Origin: Varroa destructor
Lineage: Eukaryota > Arthropoda > Arachnida > Mesostigmata > Varroidae
Assembly (NCBI RefSeq): GCF_002443255.2
Contig: NW_019211454.1
Coordinates: 24,194,782-24,258,781 of the forward strand
Reading direction: 5' to 3'
DNA length: 64,000 nt
The position numbers and the translations under genes were made by a program. The notes below the pieces were generated by a model. That model did no database searches, was not told the DNA's origin, and was given only the letters and a program-made list of their open reading frames with translations. Positions 1-12,702 of this stretch are shown one piece after another; within the stretch, counting starts at the first letter, position 1; every line of letters starts with the position of its first letter.

Positions 1-217
1 TGCGTATGTATTTATTCATGTTTATTAGGTTTAGTGCAAGCTGGCAGGCGCTGTCGTGGCTTTACAAAGCGTCGCCTTACGGTTCCAAGGAGATGCGATG
101 CTTTAGAAGTTTAAGGCATTTTTTGTAATATACCCACATATGGAAAAAGCAAATAGCCAAAATATATTTGTAGAAGCTACGCCTTTAGCAAATCGGATGT
201 AGCTGGCTAGTCCCACC

Positions 218-505
218 TCACCTCATTTTCCTTAGCAGTTTACAAAGAAGGATCATATCTGTGAATGTTCTAGTATTATCTTTAAAACTCGCTCTAAAGC
301 AGACGATATGTTTTTGATTTGATGTAGCTAAAACTACTGCCATTATCTCTATATGTATCTCTACAGGGAGAACGTTTTTTAATCTAAGCCGACACCTATC
401 TTCATAAAAGGTGAAGTTCCAAAACCCTGGGTCAATTGGGTGATGGGTTCGGCGTTTAAAGAACAACACATCGCTACCCATCGTGACCACAAAGCGGTGG
501 TACAC
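218..505 (-). CDS. Possible exon of an unidentified gene, running off the left side
   Basis: An open frame of 95 codons with a non-repetitive, protein-like composition: VVTMGSDVLFFKRRTHHP near the start and HIVCFRASFKDNTRTFTDMI later. It stops at TGA overlapping a good donor, ATG AG|GTGAGG, so the frame may continue by splicing toward lower coordinates outside the window. No clear acceptor was found on the upstream side; GATGGGTAG is weak. I recognise no domain. It could equally be a chance ORF. Confidence 0.25.
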   Translation of the reverse strand: MYHRFVVTMGSDVLFFKRRTHHPIDPGFWNFTFYEDRCRLRLKNVLPVEIHIEIMAVVLATSNQKHIVCFRASFKDNTRTFTDMILLCKLLRKMR

Positions 506-1234
506 ATTTTATCGCCCAAAGTTGATATTCGTGCGAAGGTGACACATTGTTAATTCTGGCAAATAGTATTGAGAATTGTATGCGACTGCGTAACAGCTAA
601 TGTTTTGATCGGGATAGCAAAGACTACGCATGTATCGAAAAGACTAGATGCTCTTCTTTCTTCGACAATGCTTTGTCGGAATTGCTAAGCATCACCTGTC
701 GGGCATTACGAACACGGAACGGGATGAAGCGCTTGAAGACGTTGACGATGTGATACGACACGAGGTTGAAATTTCGACTAGTTAGCTGCGGGGAGCCGGA
801 GGCGTGCCCGCTAGGATCGCCTATGCTGACAGGTCAAAAAGTCTCCTTCTCACGAGCACATTCAGGCTCGTTTTACCCATAATTCCCATTGACTCACAAG
901 AAGATCTAGTCGCGAAAATATATGTCGCTACCGTACAAATTTCGAAAAGATCTTAAAAACAATATAAGAATTTATCATCAGTGTCGACCCTTTGTCGTCG
1001 TCAGCATCGCCGCTTCAAACACTTAAAATAATAATATAATAGTAATTAAAGAAGCATCTATTTAAAGAATTCCAGGAGGATACAGGAGTCGTGTATCATG
1101 GAAAAGATGTACTGTAAGATAGAAGTCTATCTGGATGTACTATTGGTTTAAGTAGACCGATAGGTAACTTGACGCACTGTTTGTTTGCTAGCTATAGCGG
1201 AAGATGCTTTAAACAATTCATTCTTGATACTATA

Positions 1235-1260
1235 CATGAATGAATATCATGTTATTCATG
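1235..1260. repeat. Small inverted repeat
   Basis: CATGAAT at 1235-1241 and its complement ATTCATG at 1254-1260. It is probably fortuitous. Confidence 0.5.
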
Positions 1261-2170
1261 TTGGAAGCCTGCCATTTACGTCTGCGCAGTTGCATTGACG
1301 CGCATATCGGGCCAAAACCCAAAGCAAATATATCTTGATCAGTTTTTCTATTGACGCAGCAGTTGCCACGTCAACACACATATTCGTGGGTGATGTTTGG
1401 CAGAACGACATAGACTTCAATTTGTAGCTAAAAAATTAGCATGCTATCAAAACAAGCCCTAATATATAATATGTATACAGGCCTTAGTGATTAACGTCGA
1501 CCGTTGAGAAACCCTTTATCTTAGAGCTAGAGATTTTATGGCGCGAGGATCGATAACTATATTAAACATTTAAACCTTATAAAATGAATAGATCATCTAT
1601 GGCGAGGGTATTATTTTAGCACGATCCTAATTTGCCTTGTGCTACTGATTTCGTATGCTAACTTAAAGCTACTGTTGGTAACTAAAAGACAAATCGCCTA
1701 CCAGTTGGGAGCGCTTTTTTTGTTTTGTCTACTAAAAAAACAAAATAATTTTATAACTTTGTAGGAGCCTTTGGGAGTCATCACAAGCAGTTAAATTTTA
1801 CCTCTAATGATTCAACGATAAACTAGGGAAAATACAGGAGCAACTTTAGCATCATTCGCTTATAGATCGTCCTACAAGTTACTCGGCAATCTGTTTTTCG
1901 TAGCCCCATCCAAACTTGCGAAACTTCTTCAACGTATTCTTCTAGTGAACACTGCTCAACTATTGAAAATGCATTCATTTTGTTTGTTAATATTGACTCC
2001 TATAACCACGCTGAAACGTATTTCTAAATGCCCTGTCAGCAGTGTACCTTTAAGGAGTTCTAAAAATAGGAAGGTAGTCATAAGATCGTTAATAAATAAA
2101 ATCAATAAACCGGAACTTGGCATTAAAAACTTACATTTAATTATCAACGCATAACTTATATAAGCGACAC

Positions 2171-2214
2171 TATAATCTTAAAATATCTTAAATAAGACAA
2201 TATAATCTTAAAAT
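2171..2214. repeat. Direct repeat of a 14-mer
   Basis: TATAATCTTAAAAT occurs at 2171-2184 and again at 2201-2214, 30 bp apart. Confidence 0.9.
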
Positions 2215-5200
2215 CAGTGCGCTCAAAATAATTAGAAATACTTCGCAAGATAATGCTAGAAGTTCAAGCAAACATGTATTTATATCTCAAGCGCTCATCT
2301 TTAAGTAATCTTTTTGTTTAGAAGGCCACCTATTTAGTAAGCTGGTTAAGCTTGCGATCTACGTAGCTGTATTTTCTACTGAAAATCGAAAAGTATTAGG
2401 CAATCCTCAGTTTTCCTTCCTCGAAATACGCTATTTCCATAGTTATAGTACCCCTACATGCATGTCTCCGAAGTGGACTTACATTCGTTTTTGTCATCGC
2501 CGACTCCATGTCGGCTTGCTCGCACTTTCGCAGCGGAGTTTGGAAACTCCTAAAATATGAAAAGTATCAGTTTGTTATGAATCCATAGGGTCCGTCAGTC
2601 GAGCGTTATCCTCTGTTCATAACCGTTGACTTGAGTCACAAGCCAATGTATCCCCTGTCTCTAAGTTATATTCACTGCTTGTCTAAAGATTAGATTAGAT
2701 TTGACGCCCGTTTCTAGTGCCGCCGGGGCTAACAACGGCCAGAGAGGCCGAAAGAGCGCGACCCGCGACTACAACAGCAGAAGCAGCAGGAAAATCTTAT
2801 TTCTCACTGAGAGCTCTTTCAGCGTAATCACCTCAAAAATCAAAAGTTCCTTCCTGCAAGACCTTCATTCCCCTTTTCTTACCATCAGAGTGACCCTGAG
2901 GCCTTGACTGCCCTATTCGTCTCTGCTATGTCCCTCTATTCCGTAACTGGAAGCAGCGCTAGCTCGTGCTCGCAGCTAGTTCGATTCCGTTCTCCTTTTC
3001 TGCCCAGAACTCTCAAACTGACCCGCGAACACCAACCCCCCTTTTCCCATATTTTCCCATACCCATTCTTTTCCCGTGTTTTATTTTCGTACGACTAGTT
3101 TCATCAGCACTTCCAACTAACAGGGGCGTCAAGTACTTTTTTCTTTGCCAAAGAAAAAGACGACGAGATTATTTTCCCCGCTCTTTCGAGCGAGACCGTC
3201 GAACTTTCTAAGCTGGTGCCTTGTTTGGACTCACTTATATTTTTAGTGCAGAATGAGGGTCGAAGATGCTGTACGACTGCAGTGCAAATTCGAAGCCACC
3301 GTCGTCGACAAGTCGCAGGAGCGCGATACACTGAACGACGAGACGACCCGGCGGCGTTTCTTGGCAAGCCAACCGACTGAGGGATTGCTCCTAAGGGACT
3401 AAGTGTCCAGCATTTTAGCTGGCTGTTAGCCGTTGGATTAATGTTAAGTCAGGCTGGATATTAGCTCCGATAAACATGTCCGGTTACCCATTCTAAACAA
3501 CCTTATTATTATCTCACTATTACATACTAGACATTTTATCTGGCAAAAGTTTAATTAATTTTTGAACGAAATTTCCGAACGTACTGGCTGATATTGTAGA
3601 AGGCCTACTGTTGCAATACCTTTGATAGATATAAAGACGCAAACGGATGTTTCTTAAGCCTGCAACGGAAGGCTAAACAAATGTTCTTATATAGCTACAG
3701 AAAAGGCGTTTATTTTTCGCGTAATAAGGACAACAAGAAAACTGACGCCACATTAAGTAAAGAATAGAATCCTCATAGTGTTCTTCATGTCAGAGAAGAC
3801 TTTACGGTATCAAATTCCGTGCTAGAACTTCCTAACATGAATAAGACGCCAGTCCATGTGACAGAATCGGTTAACAGATTCAGTTTTGATTACACGCCCC
3901 CTACCCCGTATAACTTACTTGATTAAATGTTGTTAATTTAACTTTGGAACATCCACACTAGATAAAGGAAACACCAGGTTAAATAGGTGAAAAAATAAAT
4001 CAAAATGAAAATTCTTTATCTACCGAGGATGTAAATCTTAAGTTGAAAAATGACGATTTTTAGTCGTTTTCGGATTACAATAGACTACTTTCGTGAAGGT
4101 TTTCAGTTGAATATAATTTTCGCAACGTTCCATAGAGCATCTATTCGTATAACTTGTAATTTTCGGACAGAGATAGTCATACTGAAACGGCATAGTCAAG
4201 CTTCTTACTTCGATAGTGGACTTCCACTCGTGGATATCTAAGCGCCATATATTAAAACTAATAAACGGTGACGAACCCTTCCGTGATACCGGCCGACCGT
4301 TGTAACTTTTTTTTTACGGTAACGGTTGAAAAACCACGTTTAGAGATTTCCAGCACACAACACACCTATGCAGATTTATCTATCCATATATGTGGGTCGA
4401 TAAATTTGAGTATCAATTACGTTATATGTTTTGTCGACTTATCAGCTTAAGCTAGCCACGTTATCACCCTTGATGGGAGCGCAATGTGTTACCTGATCAG
4501 ATAAAATTTCGCTGTGAAGCCATTTTGATACTTCAAATAGTGAATAAATTTCTCGGTGTTAGCTGTTTTTTATATGTCTGTATGTATATGTTTTTTTGTT
4601 TTATCACACATTTTACTTTTGACTCTTTAGGCTTTCTGTAGATAAAATAATTCTAGTGCATAACCCAATAGGTTACTGAATAGTCAATTACTTCTAGAAC
4701 AAAATAGTACAATGTAAACGACTCACTTATAACACAGAACGCAGCAAGCAGTAAAAACACTGAATGCCATGTCCGCACGAGATGACAATCCTTGAAGTTT
4801 CAAGGGGCTTTGTTACTCGCTACCGGTGAAAAAGGCTGAGGCTACATTGACTAGAACTCTCCGCAATAATGGTAACATTATCAGAAAATGAAGGTCCGCA
4901 CAGAATTACAATGGAAGTCGTATGTTTTTTCGTAAAACCTATCACATCGTAGACATGTTCGTAGTTGTTTGTTGACATAGGGTGGTGCAAAATATGTGCC
5001 TGCTATACGTTGTCGTAAAAAGTATAATAACGTTGTGTTCATTTCATAGGCAGCACTAGTCGTTTTATCATTATCAAGTAATCAAAATATGTAGAACGTG
5101 GAAAGAAACGAGTTCCATTTGATGCGAGCTTACGTATTGTGGTATTATCTCTATTCTATAAAGAAGGGTTTTACATATTAGTGCGGAGAGAATTAGATTG

Positions 5201-6099
5201 ATATGTATAGGCAAAATGGTATTCTCGATGCTAGGGCAATAGTACAGGAGCAATCTGACCGGTGACTGAGATTTTTCCCCAACGACGTAGCTTTGCTATA
5301 GACTAAGGCAAATAAAGGCAAGTCTCTTTCCGCTTAGCTTCAGTCTGCCAATTTTCTACACCCTTCAAACGATTCAAAGTGCGCCTTGTTAATAAAAAAA
5401 TCTTGTTCGCATAAATCGACAATATTAGCTCTAGCCTCATGTTGCCAAATAAAAATGCACACGCAAAGCTTTTCATGCAAGGCTTTTCTATTATACTGAT
5501 AGGCTAACTCTACGGATCGATACGCATGACAGCGTAATTAAACAGCCTTATATTGTCAGCAATCTCAAATGTATTCCATTTTAGGTATACTCCGTTTCAT
5601 TCCCCTCTATAAACGAAACGATGAGAACAGCGAGTAAAATTCTGATGCTGTTGGGGATATTTAACGTCACTGTGCATTGTATTGTCACCGTTGGGTACAC
5701 TAGTTCGTCATGTCGGCAGGTGGCGTTTTGGTGTGTGCCACTCGTGCTATTGTCGTACAATGAAAGAACGCCTTGCGTTATCTATCTTTTCATCCACGAT
5801 TCGTATCCTAAGGTCAGCAGAACCTTACGAACTGCAGGTCTCAGGCCAGGCCGGTTGACAGTATATGAGGTTTTCGTACGCTCATTATAGACCACCAACA
5901 CCAGTATATGTATCCCAACCACGTTGTTTTCCTCAGTGCCTTCTTTAGCGCACAAATGCCTTATTTTTATTTACTAGTCGCTGTAGCTTAACAACTCTCC
6001 GCTGATGACCATCGGATAGCAGTAAACTTGCATGCAGTTTAGCTCCGAAACAATGTTTCAACTGACTTAGTACAGCTGCGTGTTGGCCAAGTAAAATAC

Positions 6100-6990
6100 A
6101 AATGAATTGATTGCACGTCTCTGAGCAACCAAATTAGTGGGTCTGTTTTGGCGAGTATAAAAGCTCTTATACACCACCAAGCTATAGCCGTCCGTCCATG
6201 TAGCAGGATTCGTAGCATCATAGACTGGGGCATTTCATTGCAGAGCTTTTTCTTTGCGCTTTCGCCGTCATTACATGCTCACCAACACAGACCTTTTGCA
6301 GGGACGCATACACATACATGCACGGCATTCAGGACAAACGCGCCCGCAATTAGGCCCAAGCCTGGCAGCTTTCGTAGGGCGAGTGCCGTAAGGTGTGAAA
6401 TTCGAAGCGAAGTGAAAGGAAAAACAAGAAGAGCAGCAAGGACGACAACGGACAAAGACGATAAAAAAAGAAACAAATACCCCTACGTGGTTCCACAAGA
6501 ATAGAAAGGGGCCACGGATTCTGAGTTGAGGATTCGATTCAAAGAACCAGAGGGTGGAGGAATACGAAACAAAAAGTCTTGATAGGTGCCGTTCAGGCCT
6601 TTCCTGAACGTTCGTTCGCCTGCTAAACCGGTCCAGCTCTAGCTGGGTTGACGGCTACGACAACCAAGGAGAGAAGCACGAAGAAAAAGAGGAGGCAAAG
6701 ATGTACAAAGCATGAGCATAGACTGCGGCAGCAGCTATGGCAAGCGAAAGAACGCGTACAGCCCAGACGACGACGACGAAAGGATTGCACAGGCTGTACT
6801 CTTTCCCTCTTGCTGCTGCTACTACTATCGATTTTAATGTGGTAGAGCGATCATTAGCTGAATAAGCAAAAGATGTAAAGAAGATTGCTCTTTTCCGGGA
6901 CGCTTCCAGTTCAGTAGAACAAGAAAAAAGGGGACGGAAAGGCCGCGGACGCTGCTGTTAACTTGAGAAGGCTGGAACTGAGTAAAGGAG
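6100..6990. other. Purine-rich plus-strand tract, unassigned
   Basis: From about 6.36 to 6.98 kb the plus strand is strongly biased to A and G, with many GAAG, AAGA and AGCAG words, next to GC-richer sequence. ORFs here read as Arg/Lys-rich low complexity. It may be an untranslated exon or a degenerate simple-sequence region. No gene call is possible. Confidence 0.45.
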
Positions 6991-8801
6991 AGTTAACATG
7001 AGAGCATGCATAGTGGGAGACGTGCAGTCAGGCAAAAATGGGGAGAAAGATACAACAACAAGACAACCCTGGCCCAAAGAACAACGGAGCAATAGTAGCG
7101 TCTATACAGTTAACAGAATGGGGAATTAAAAAGGGCTGGTCATCGGAAAAACAAAGTCGCAGTTTGTTTTTGTTTAGACAATTTTCAAAGTAAACTCGTA
7201 TGAGCTACTCGTTCTGACTGGACGTATGCAGCCCGCCCAGGCAAACTGGCTAACAAAAAAGCATTATGGCTAAATGCTGGACCTCTAATCGGTTACGTAC
7301 GAAAGAAAGCACCGAGCGAAACGATTGAATATTCTTTAGTAAATACTAACATATAAGACTTAGAAGTCTAGCGACCTATGTTAATGTTCGAACCAATAGA
7401 TAACCCATAAATGTAAAAACAAACTAATCCGCTTAAAACTTCTTAGTTTCGAAATAATCACAAACAAATTTGTACACTTCGTGTTCGCTTTACGAATTCC
7501 CCTATCCTAGTTAAGCATCAGCAGTATTCAGTACACAAAATACTCATGAGATAGTTTAAATTACCAAACTCTCGCTTCGAGTGGCATGCGTTTGAAACCT
7601 TTCATTCTATTCGTGAATCCTCATATGGCCTTGAATTTAACTTCATACAATGCGAAAAGGATTTTTGCCATTTATCACATGCAAGAGTTAGACTGAGATC
7701 GCTAAACGGCTTTAGGACTGTTCCTGAAAGCCTACTCATGACAAGTACAGGGTAACTGGCTAATGAAGTAAGTCCTTATAACTTGAGAGTCCAACGTCCG
7801 CCAACGAGAGTCCAATACAGCGAATATATGAAATGAATTGCATTATTATCGTCCGCGGAAGATCCCACGACGTGAAAAAGTAGAAGGTGGCAGTTTTCAG
7901 TAAAATTTACACTGTGAATGTATATTATGTGCTATTCAGCTCCCTTTGACGAAGAACAATCTAGAAGATTTCGAATGCCCCGAGGCGACTTTTCTAGGAC
8001 TTGCCCGAACAAGCTAGATCTCCATCTACTCCTACGTACCCTACTCTTCGTCGAATGTTTCCAACATAGATTCCACTTTTACGGACCATTTTTCCAAGGC
8101 AATAATAGCTATTCTAGCATTTTTTTAATTATGAAAGCGGAACCAAGTTTAAAAAACAAAAAATCGAACGGTATGAGTCAGCAAATTGTCATTGCCTCAT
8201 TTGTTTTATCAGAGTCTTCGCTCAATACCGAAACCCAGTCTTATACTGAAGTAAGCCCTGAGATTTTTTTTAATCATCATTTAATTCTGTAATGTGCCAC
8301 TAGAGCTTTTTTTTATTCTATTATATTCTTAATATTAGTATGCCTTGCAATTTCTGTTTTGTTGCTGACATTGAAACACCGAGCTTGCTGATACATACAT
8401 CTTTCAGGAATCGAAGACCTACGAAAAGTAGTGTTTTTTTGATACAATAAGTGTCACTTTCTATACTTTTTTTTATAGTAACTTCTATCTACCAAAAACG
8501 TGTCAGCAAAAATTAAGTTGTTCATCAAAAGTCATATTTGAATATATGGAAGCTCAACTTGTTAATCATCGGCTGCATATGTATGCACCCATAATTTTTA
8601 GCTGGTTGTCTGCTTGCATTTCTTGTAAACGCTTCAACTAAAAACAAATTTACGGAGTGACCATCTCGGTAAATTGCCCTTGTCCGTTGCAAAGACATTT
8701 GACGACTGGCTTAGTTCGCGAAGTGGTTTTTCGGATACGAATTTTAGATACGAGTACCAGTATAAGCGACTGCCCTCTTCTGATGTCTTCAGCCTGATTG
8801 G

Positions 8802-9107
8802 ATGGAATCCCAAGCGGTTTTTGGAAATGAACATGGCTTCGAAGCGTCGCTCACTGGAAGCTCCTGTGGCTCGAAAGGCACGAGGGGATTGGCGAAGATG
8901 GAGGCAATACGAGGAGTCAGTTTGCTATCAGTAGCTACTGCCACCGTCGTCAGTGCCTGGGAACTGTCCAGGACGACAGTGAGAGTTTCACAAATGGCTG
9001 GCTCACTTGCTCGCGGATCGGATCGGTGGGTCGCTTGGTACGCTTTAGCAGCAGCCGCTGCAGCACCGATAACTGTAGCGCGATTTTCACATGCGAACCA
9101 ATCACAG
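8802..9107 (+). CDS. Possible 5' coding exon of an unidentified plus-strand gene
   Basis: An ATG-initiated frame of 102 codons ends at a consensus donor CAG|GTGAGC. It lies in a GC-richer island at about 8.65-9.95 kb. The protein is Ala/Ser/Val-rich with a run of six alanines and no recognisable domain. An almost equally long ORF exists on the opposite strand, which is common by chance in GC-rich DNA. No downstream exon was identified. Confidence 0.2.
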
Positions 9108-11800
9108 GTGAGCGCGAGCAAAAGCGCAAATGCGATCTCTGTCGGTTTCAACTCGGTCGTTCTATTGCCACCCAACTCCACACTACCGATGCGAGCTAGA
9201 GCCTATGGCCCGTGCGAGTCTTCCGGCCCGACCTCAATGGAGTTAAGTGCGCAGAAAATTGCTCTTCCGTTCCCTTGCCGGCCGTGTCCGCTTCTCGTCG
9301 GCCCCTCGTAAGCAGACGCACCTAATGCAGCTTTACACAGCAGTGCTCATGCAGGCACGTTGCTCAGGTGGGCCCACCCGTTTTTGGGATGGTGTATCGT
9401 TGCAAGACTAGAGGCAATAGTGTCCTCCTGGGTAGCAATTCCTTCGCTTGGCAACGCCGAAATCATCGTCGTCGCATCGTTCGGCCCAGTCGTTGATACC
9501 GCCGCTGCCATCCAAAAGGGAAACGCGAAGACCACTTGAAGACGCCCGCACACATAGTTCACTGTCGGCGTTGGCAGTTTGGACAATCGGCAAGAAGCAA
9601 CTGGCAACGACATTCGAGTTGCGGCGAGTGCCAATCAGCAAACGGGTAAACAGCAGAAGCAGAGTTGACATCCTAATGCCGCTGATAATGCGACTGCCAC
9701 TACTTCTACTACGACAAGTGCCGTCTACCACTCTTTAGTTCTCGTTTTTGCGCTTGTCGCTTCCTTTTTTTGTCGCCCCCTGGTATACTTCTGTGTGGTA
9801 GCCCATCGACGGGCGCACACGAATAAAGGAGTTGGGTCAGTTCGCTTGGCGAAGAATTTAGCGGGTGCCAAGCGATGATTTGAATGACCTAAGTATCTCG
9901 AGCAGAAGCAGCAGCGCCGCGTTTTACCCACGACCTTTCCGACTACCGACTATGAAACCGCTTTCTTACGACGTGATTCCACTGGCCGACGATATTGGTT
10001 TCTAAAACCACCTGGATGTGATCCTGGTCAGCTCGGCAGGAGTTTCGAATGGATATGGGAAAAAGAAACGAATAGAAAAATTGGCTGCAGAACGCCCTGT
10101 ACTGAAGGGTGGTGTGCAGTCTTTTAACAACGATAGTTACCGAAGAGACAGAAACATGCGCAGGGTCATGCCACAAAGGAAATTACCGATGATAATGTGA
10201 ATTCATGTGCAACCCAGATGGCTGTAATTGCAATCGACTAGGACGACCACTACGTTTGGTCCACCGAGAGCCTAGGTTACCTAGCACTACTGCAACAAAT
10301 ATTATCGGTAATCAAAAAGGAGAATTTAGCTATTTTACTAAAAAGAGGAAAAAACAACATGGACGCGACACGGGCGAAATATGGATCGCAGAATTAAAAA
10401 ACGTTCCCTTATTAAGAACGCATTCCACCTTCATTACATCGTTGAATAGCAAACGTGGATCAATAGTCAATGAAGAAAGAAACGCGTGAATGGATAACAA
10501 TGAATACCTACAATAGGTGAGTGGGCGATATATTTGAAATATGTTTGCAGTTTTAAGTAGAAGCACGTTGATGATGTTGTTGTTGACACGTGCAATGTAT
10601 GTAAGTGCATGATTGGCTTCGCTTGCGTTCGCAGAACAAAAGTAACGGCTCACACAAGGCAGTCGCCGTCCTGCTCGAATCTTAATCTAGACTTGTCGCC
10701 TGAATACTGAACGACCTGGTGAATACAACATTTTTGATAGATAGTAAACTATTGTCTCGGCAATCAAATCTAGCTAGTCGCCAACCTATGCCGCTTAGGT
10801 AAGGCAATGCTTGTCGGCGAAAAATGCTATTGCAACTATTGCTAGTACCGGTACTTCGTTCGGCAATAGGGGGTACGGAACGCGGCCAAGGGATTGCAAG
10901 TGCAATCTTGAGATAGTGAACTCGTGGTTTGTTTACTGTTGTGTCTTGCATTAGCCACTTGGCAGGGATGCGTAAAACGCAACATAAAAAGCTTATAGAC
11001 AAAGTAACAGCGGTTAGTGCCTGTGAGGCACTTTGCGAGTCTGTACACTCATGCACGGTAAATGACGTGCCCTTGCTGCCCCTAGTACTCCCCTCATATT
11101 ATTGCCGTCCCCTAGCCGCATGCATCGATATGCGCAATGCGTACGCATAGATATTATGGGTCGTACCACAGCCATTGAATAAAAACATTCAAGAGTTTCC
11201 CAAATAGATCCAATTGATAACACAGTGTTCGTAAAGTAAGCTTTTTTAGGCACAAAATAGAATATACTATGGAATTGGTTTCCTGACAACAAATCAACTC
11301 ATTAAAGCCAAACGGCATTTATGCGCCCAGCTGAACAACTCTAACCTCAATAATGGGTTGGAATGATAATAACAATACGACTGGTGGCTAATTGTTAGTC
11401 GGATATATGAACGAACCAAACGTTCAGTCAATGTATTTCCCAACCGCCGCTATCCATAAGCTTGTCGGCAACGCTTAGACTAAGGTCGCGTATAGACTGC
11501 TATACAGTCCTGCGCGGTCCTTGATCTGTTTAGAAAGGCCACGCTGGCAACAGCAGCTCGCTTGATCGATAGTTTCCCTGTGTGGCTCAAATGATGCATG
11601 ACTTGCTGGCTATAAGAACCATCTAAGGCTTCCTTCATGTATGCCGTATCCGCTGCTACAGTTCTGTATTTCTTTCATCACTTGCTGTTGTTATTACAGC
11701 TACATAACGCTCACTTTTCTTTCCACCTTTTCGCCATTTCACTTCCGCTCGTCCTTACCATAACCAATTCGTTTGGAACAGAACGCCCGCCAGCCTGCCC

Positions 11801-11821
11801 CCTGCCTGCCTGCCTGCCTGT
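11801..11821. repeat. CTGC tetranucleotide repeat
   Basis: About five tandem CCTG/CTGC units. Confidence 0.95.
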
Positions 11822-12689
11822 CCGCTTAGACGCACAAGCCCCTGTATGATTATAAAGACCTAACATCGTCGCATTATTACCAAAAGCTCCCCATGTACTT
11901 TTCGCTAGAGAATCCAATACAGTTGTGTGCTAGGTATTATTATCGGAACAAGTAAGTAGTGCCCTTCAGTTCTTCTAATTCTAATCCAGCTTTCTTCTCA
12001 TTAGCAAACATTCTTTCGAATTGCGCATCTGATCTTCATATGACCATAAAGAGTTGATAGCGGAAGTTCCGTGCATTAGAGTAGTCTATAAGGAAAAAAA
12101 ATACCGGAATAGTCGCACTGTATGACTACCTAAAGGCTCTACGAAACCGATTTTTAACTGTAAAAAAGGTGATCTTTATATATATTTGGCATACCCAATT
12201 GCCATGTGAAAGAACAGAAATCAGTGTTTACTTATTTTTAACTTATATTACGTAAGTCCAACGGCTATACGAGCCATCTTTGAATGTATCGCTTTTTAAT
12301 TTGACCATTTCCTTGAAAGCGGTTGCTCTAAACAAAGAACTTCAATGGACCCCTTTCGCTATCCTCCGCTCCAAGAAACGCAGTTTTTTATGCTCGTTAC
12401 TTAGATTATTTTTAATCCTCACTTGCGCGAACCTGCCTAGACCTACTTCCGAATCATCGCATTACTGCTAGCGCTTTATCAGTAGATCTTCTGTGCCAAC
12501 TTTTCGTGTTAGATCTAAACACCCTTACCAGTTTCAGATGCCCGATGATCGAGGGATTTCTATCCATCATATGGCAATGCGTGAGCGTGTATCATATATT
12601 AATGGAATACCAAACCCAGTGTCAACACGTGGTGATGGTTATAATTAATTCCATTGACGTGATTGAGGATGGTTGCCTAGTTAGGGTAT

Positions 12690-12702
12690 CCCCCCCCCCC
12701 CC
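12690..12702. repeat. Poly-C run, 13 bp
   Basis: Thirteen consecutive C residues. It stands out in AT-rich surroundings and is a likely sequencing or assembly weak point. Confidence 0.97.

Larger units (their letters stand above)
1..6099. other. No confirmed gene; AT-rich flank
   Basis: Apart from the candidate at 218-505, this stretch shows only short ORFs, AT-rich sequence and a modest GC-richer patch at about 2.7-3.4 kb. An 89-codon ATG ORF at 5621-5890 (+) has a hydrophobic N-terminus but no family match. Confidence 0.6.

Noticed and set aside
6148..6504. A 118-codon plus-strand ORF
   Set aside because: It has no ATG at its apparent start, and its Lys/Arg-rich end simply reflects the purine-rich tract. 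There is no family similarity.
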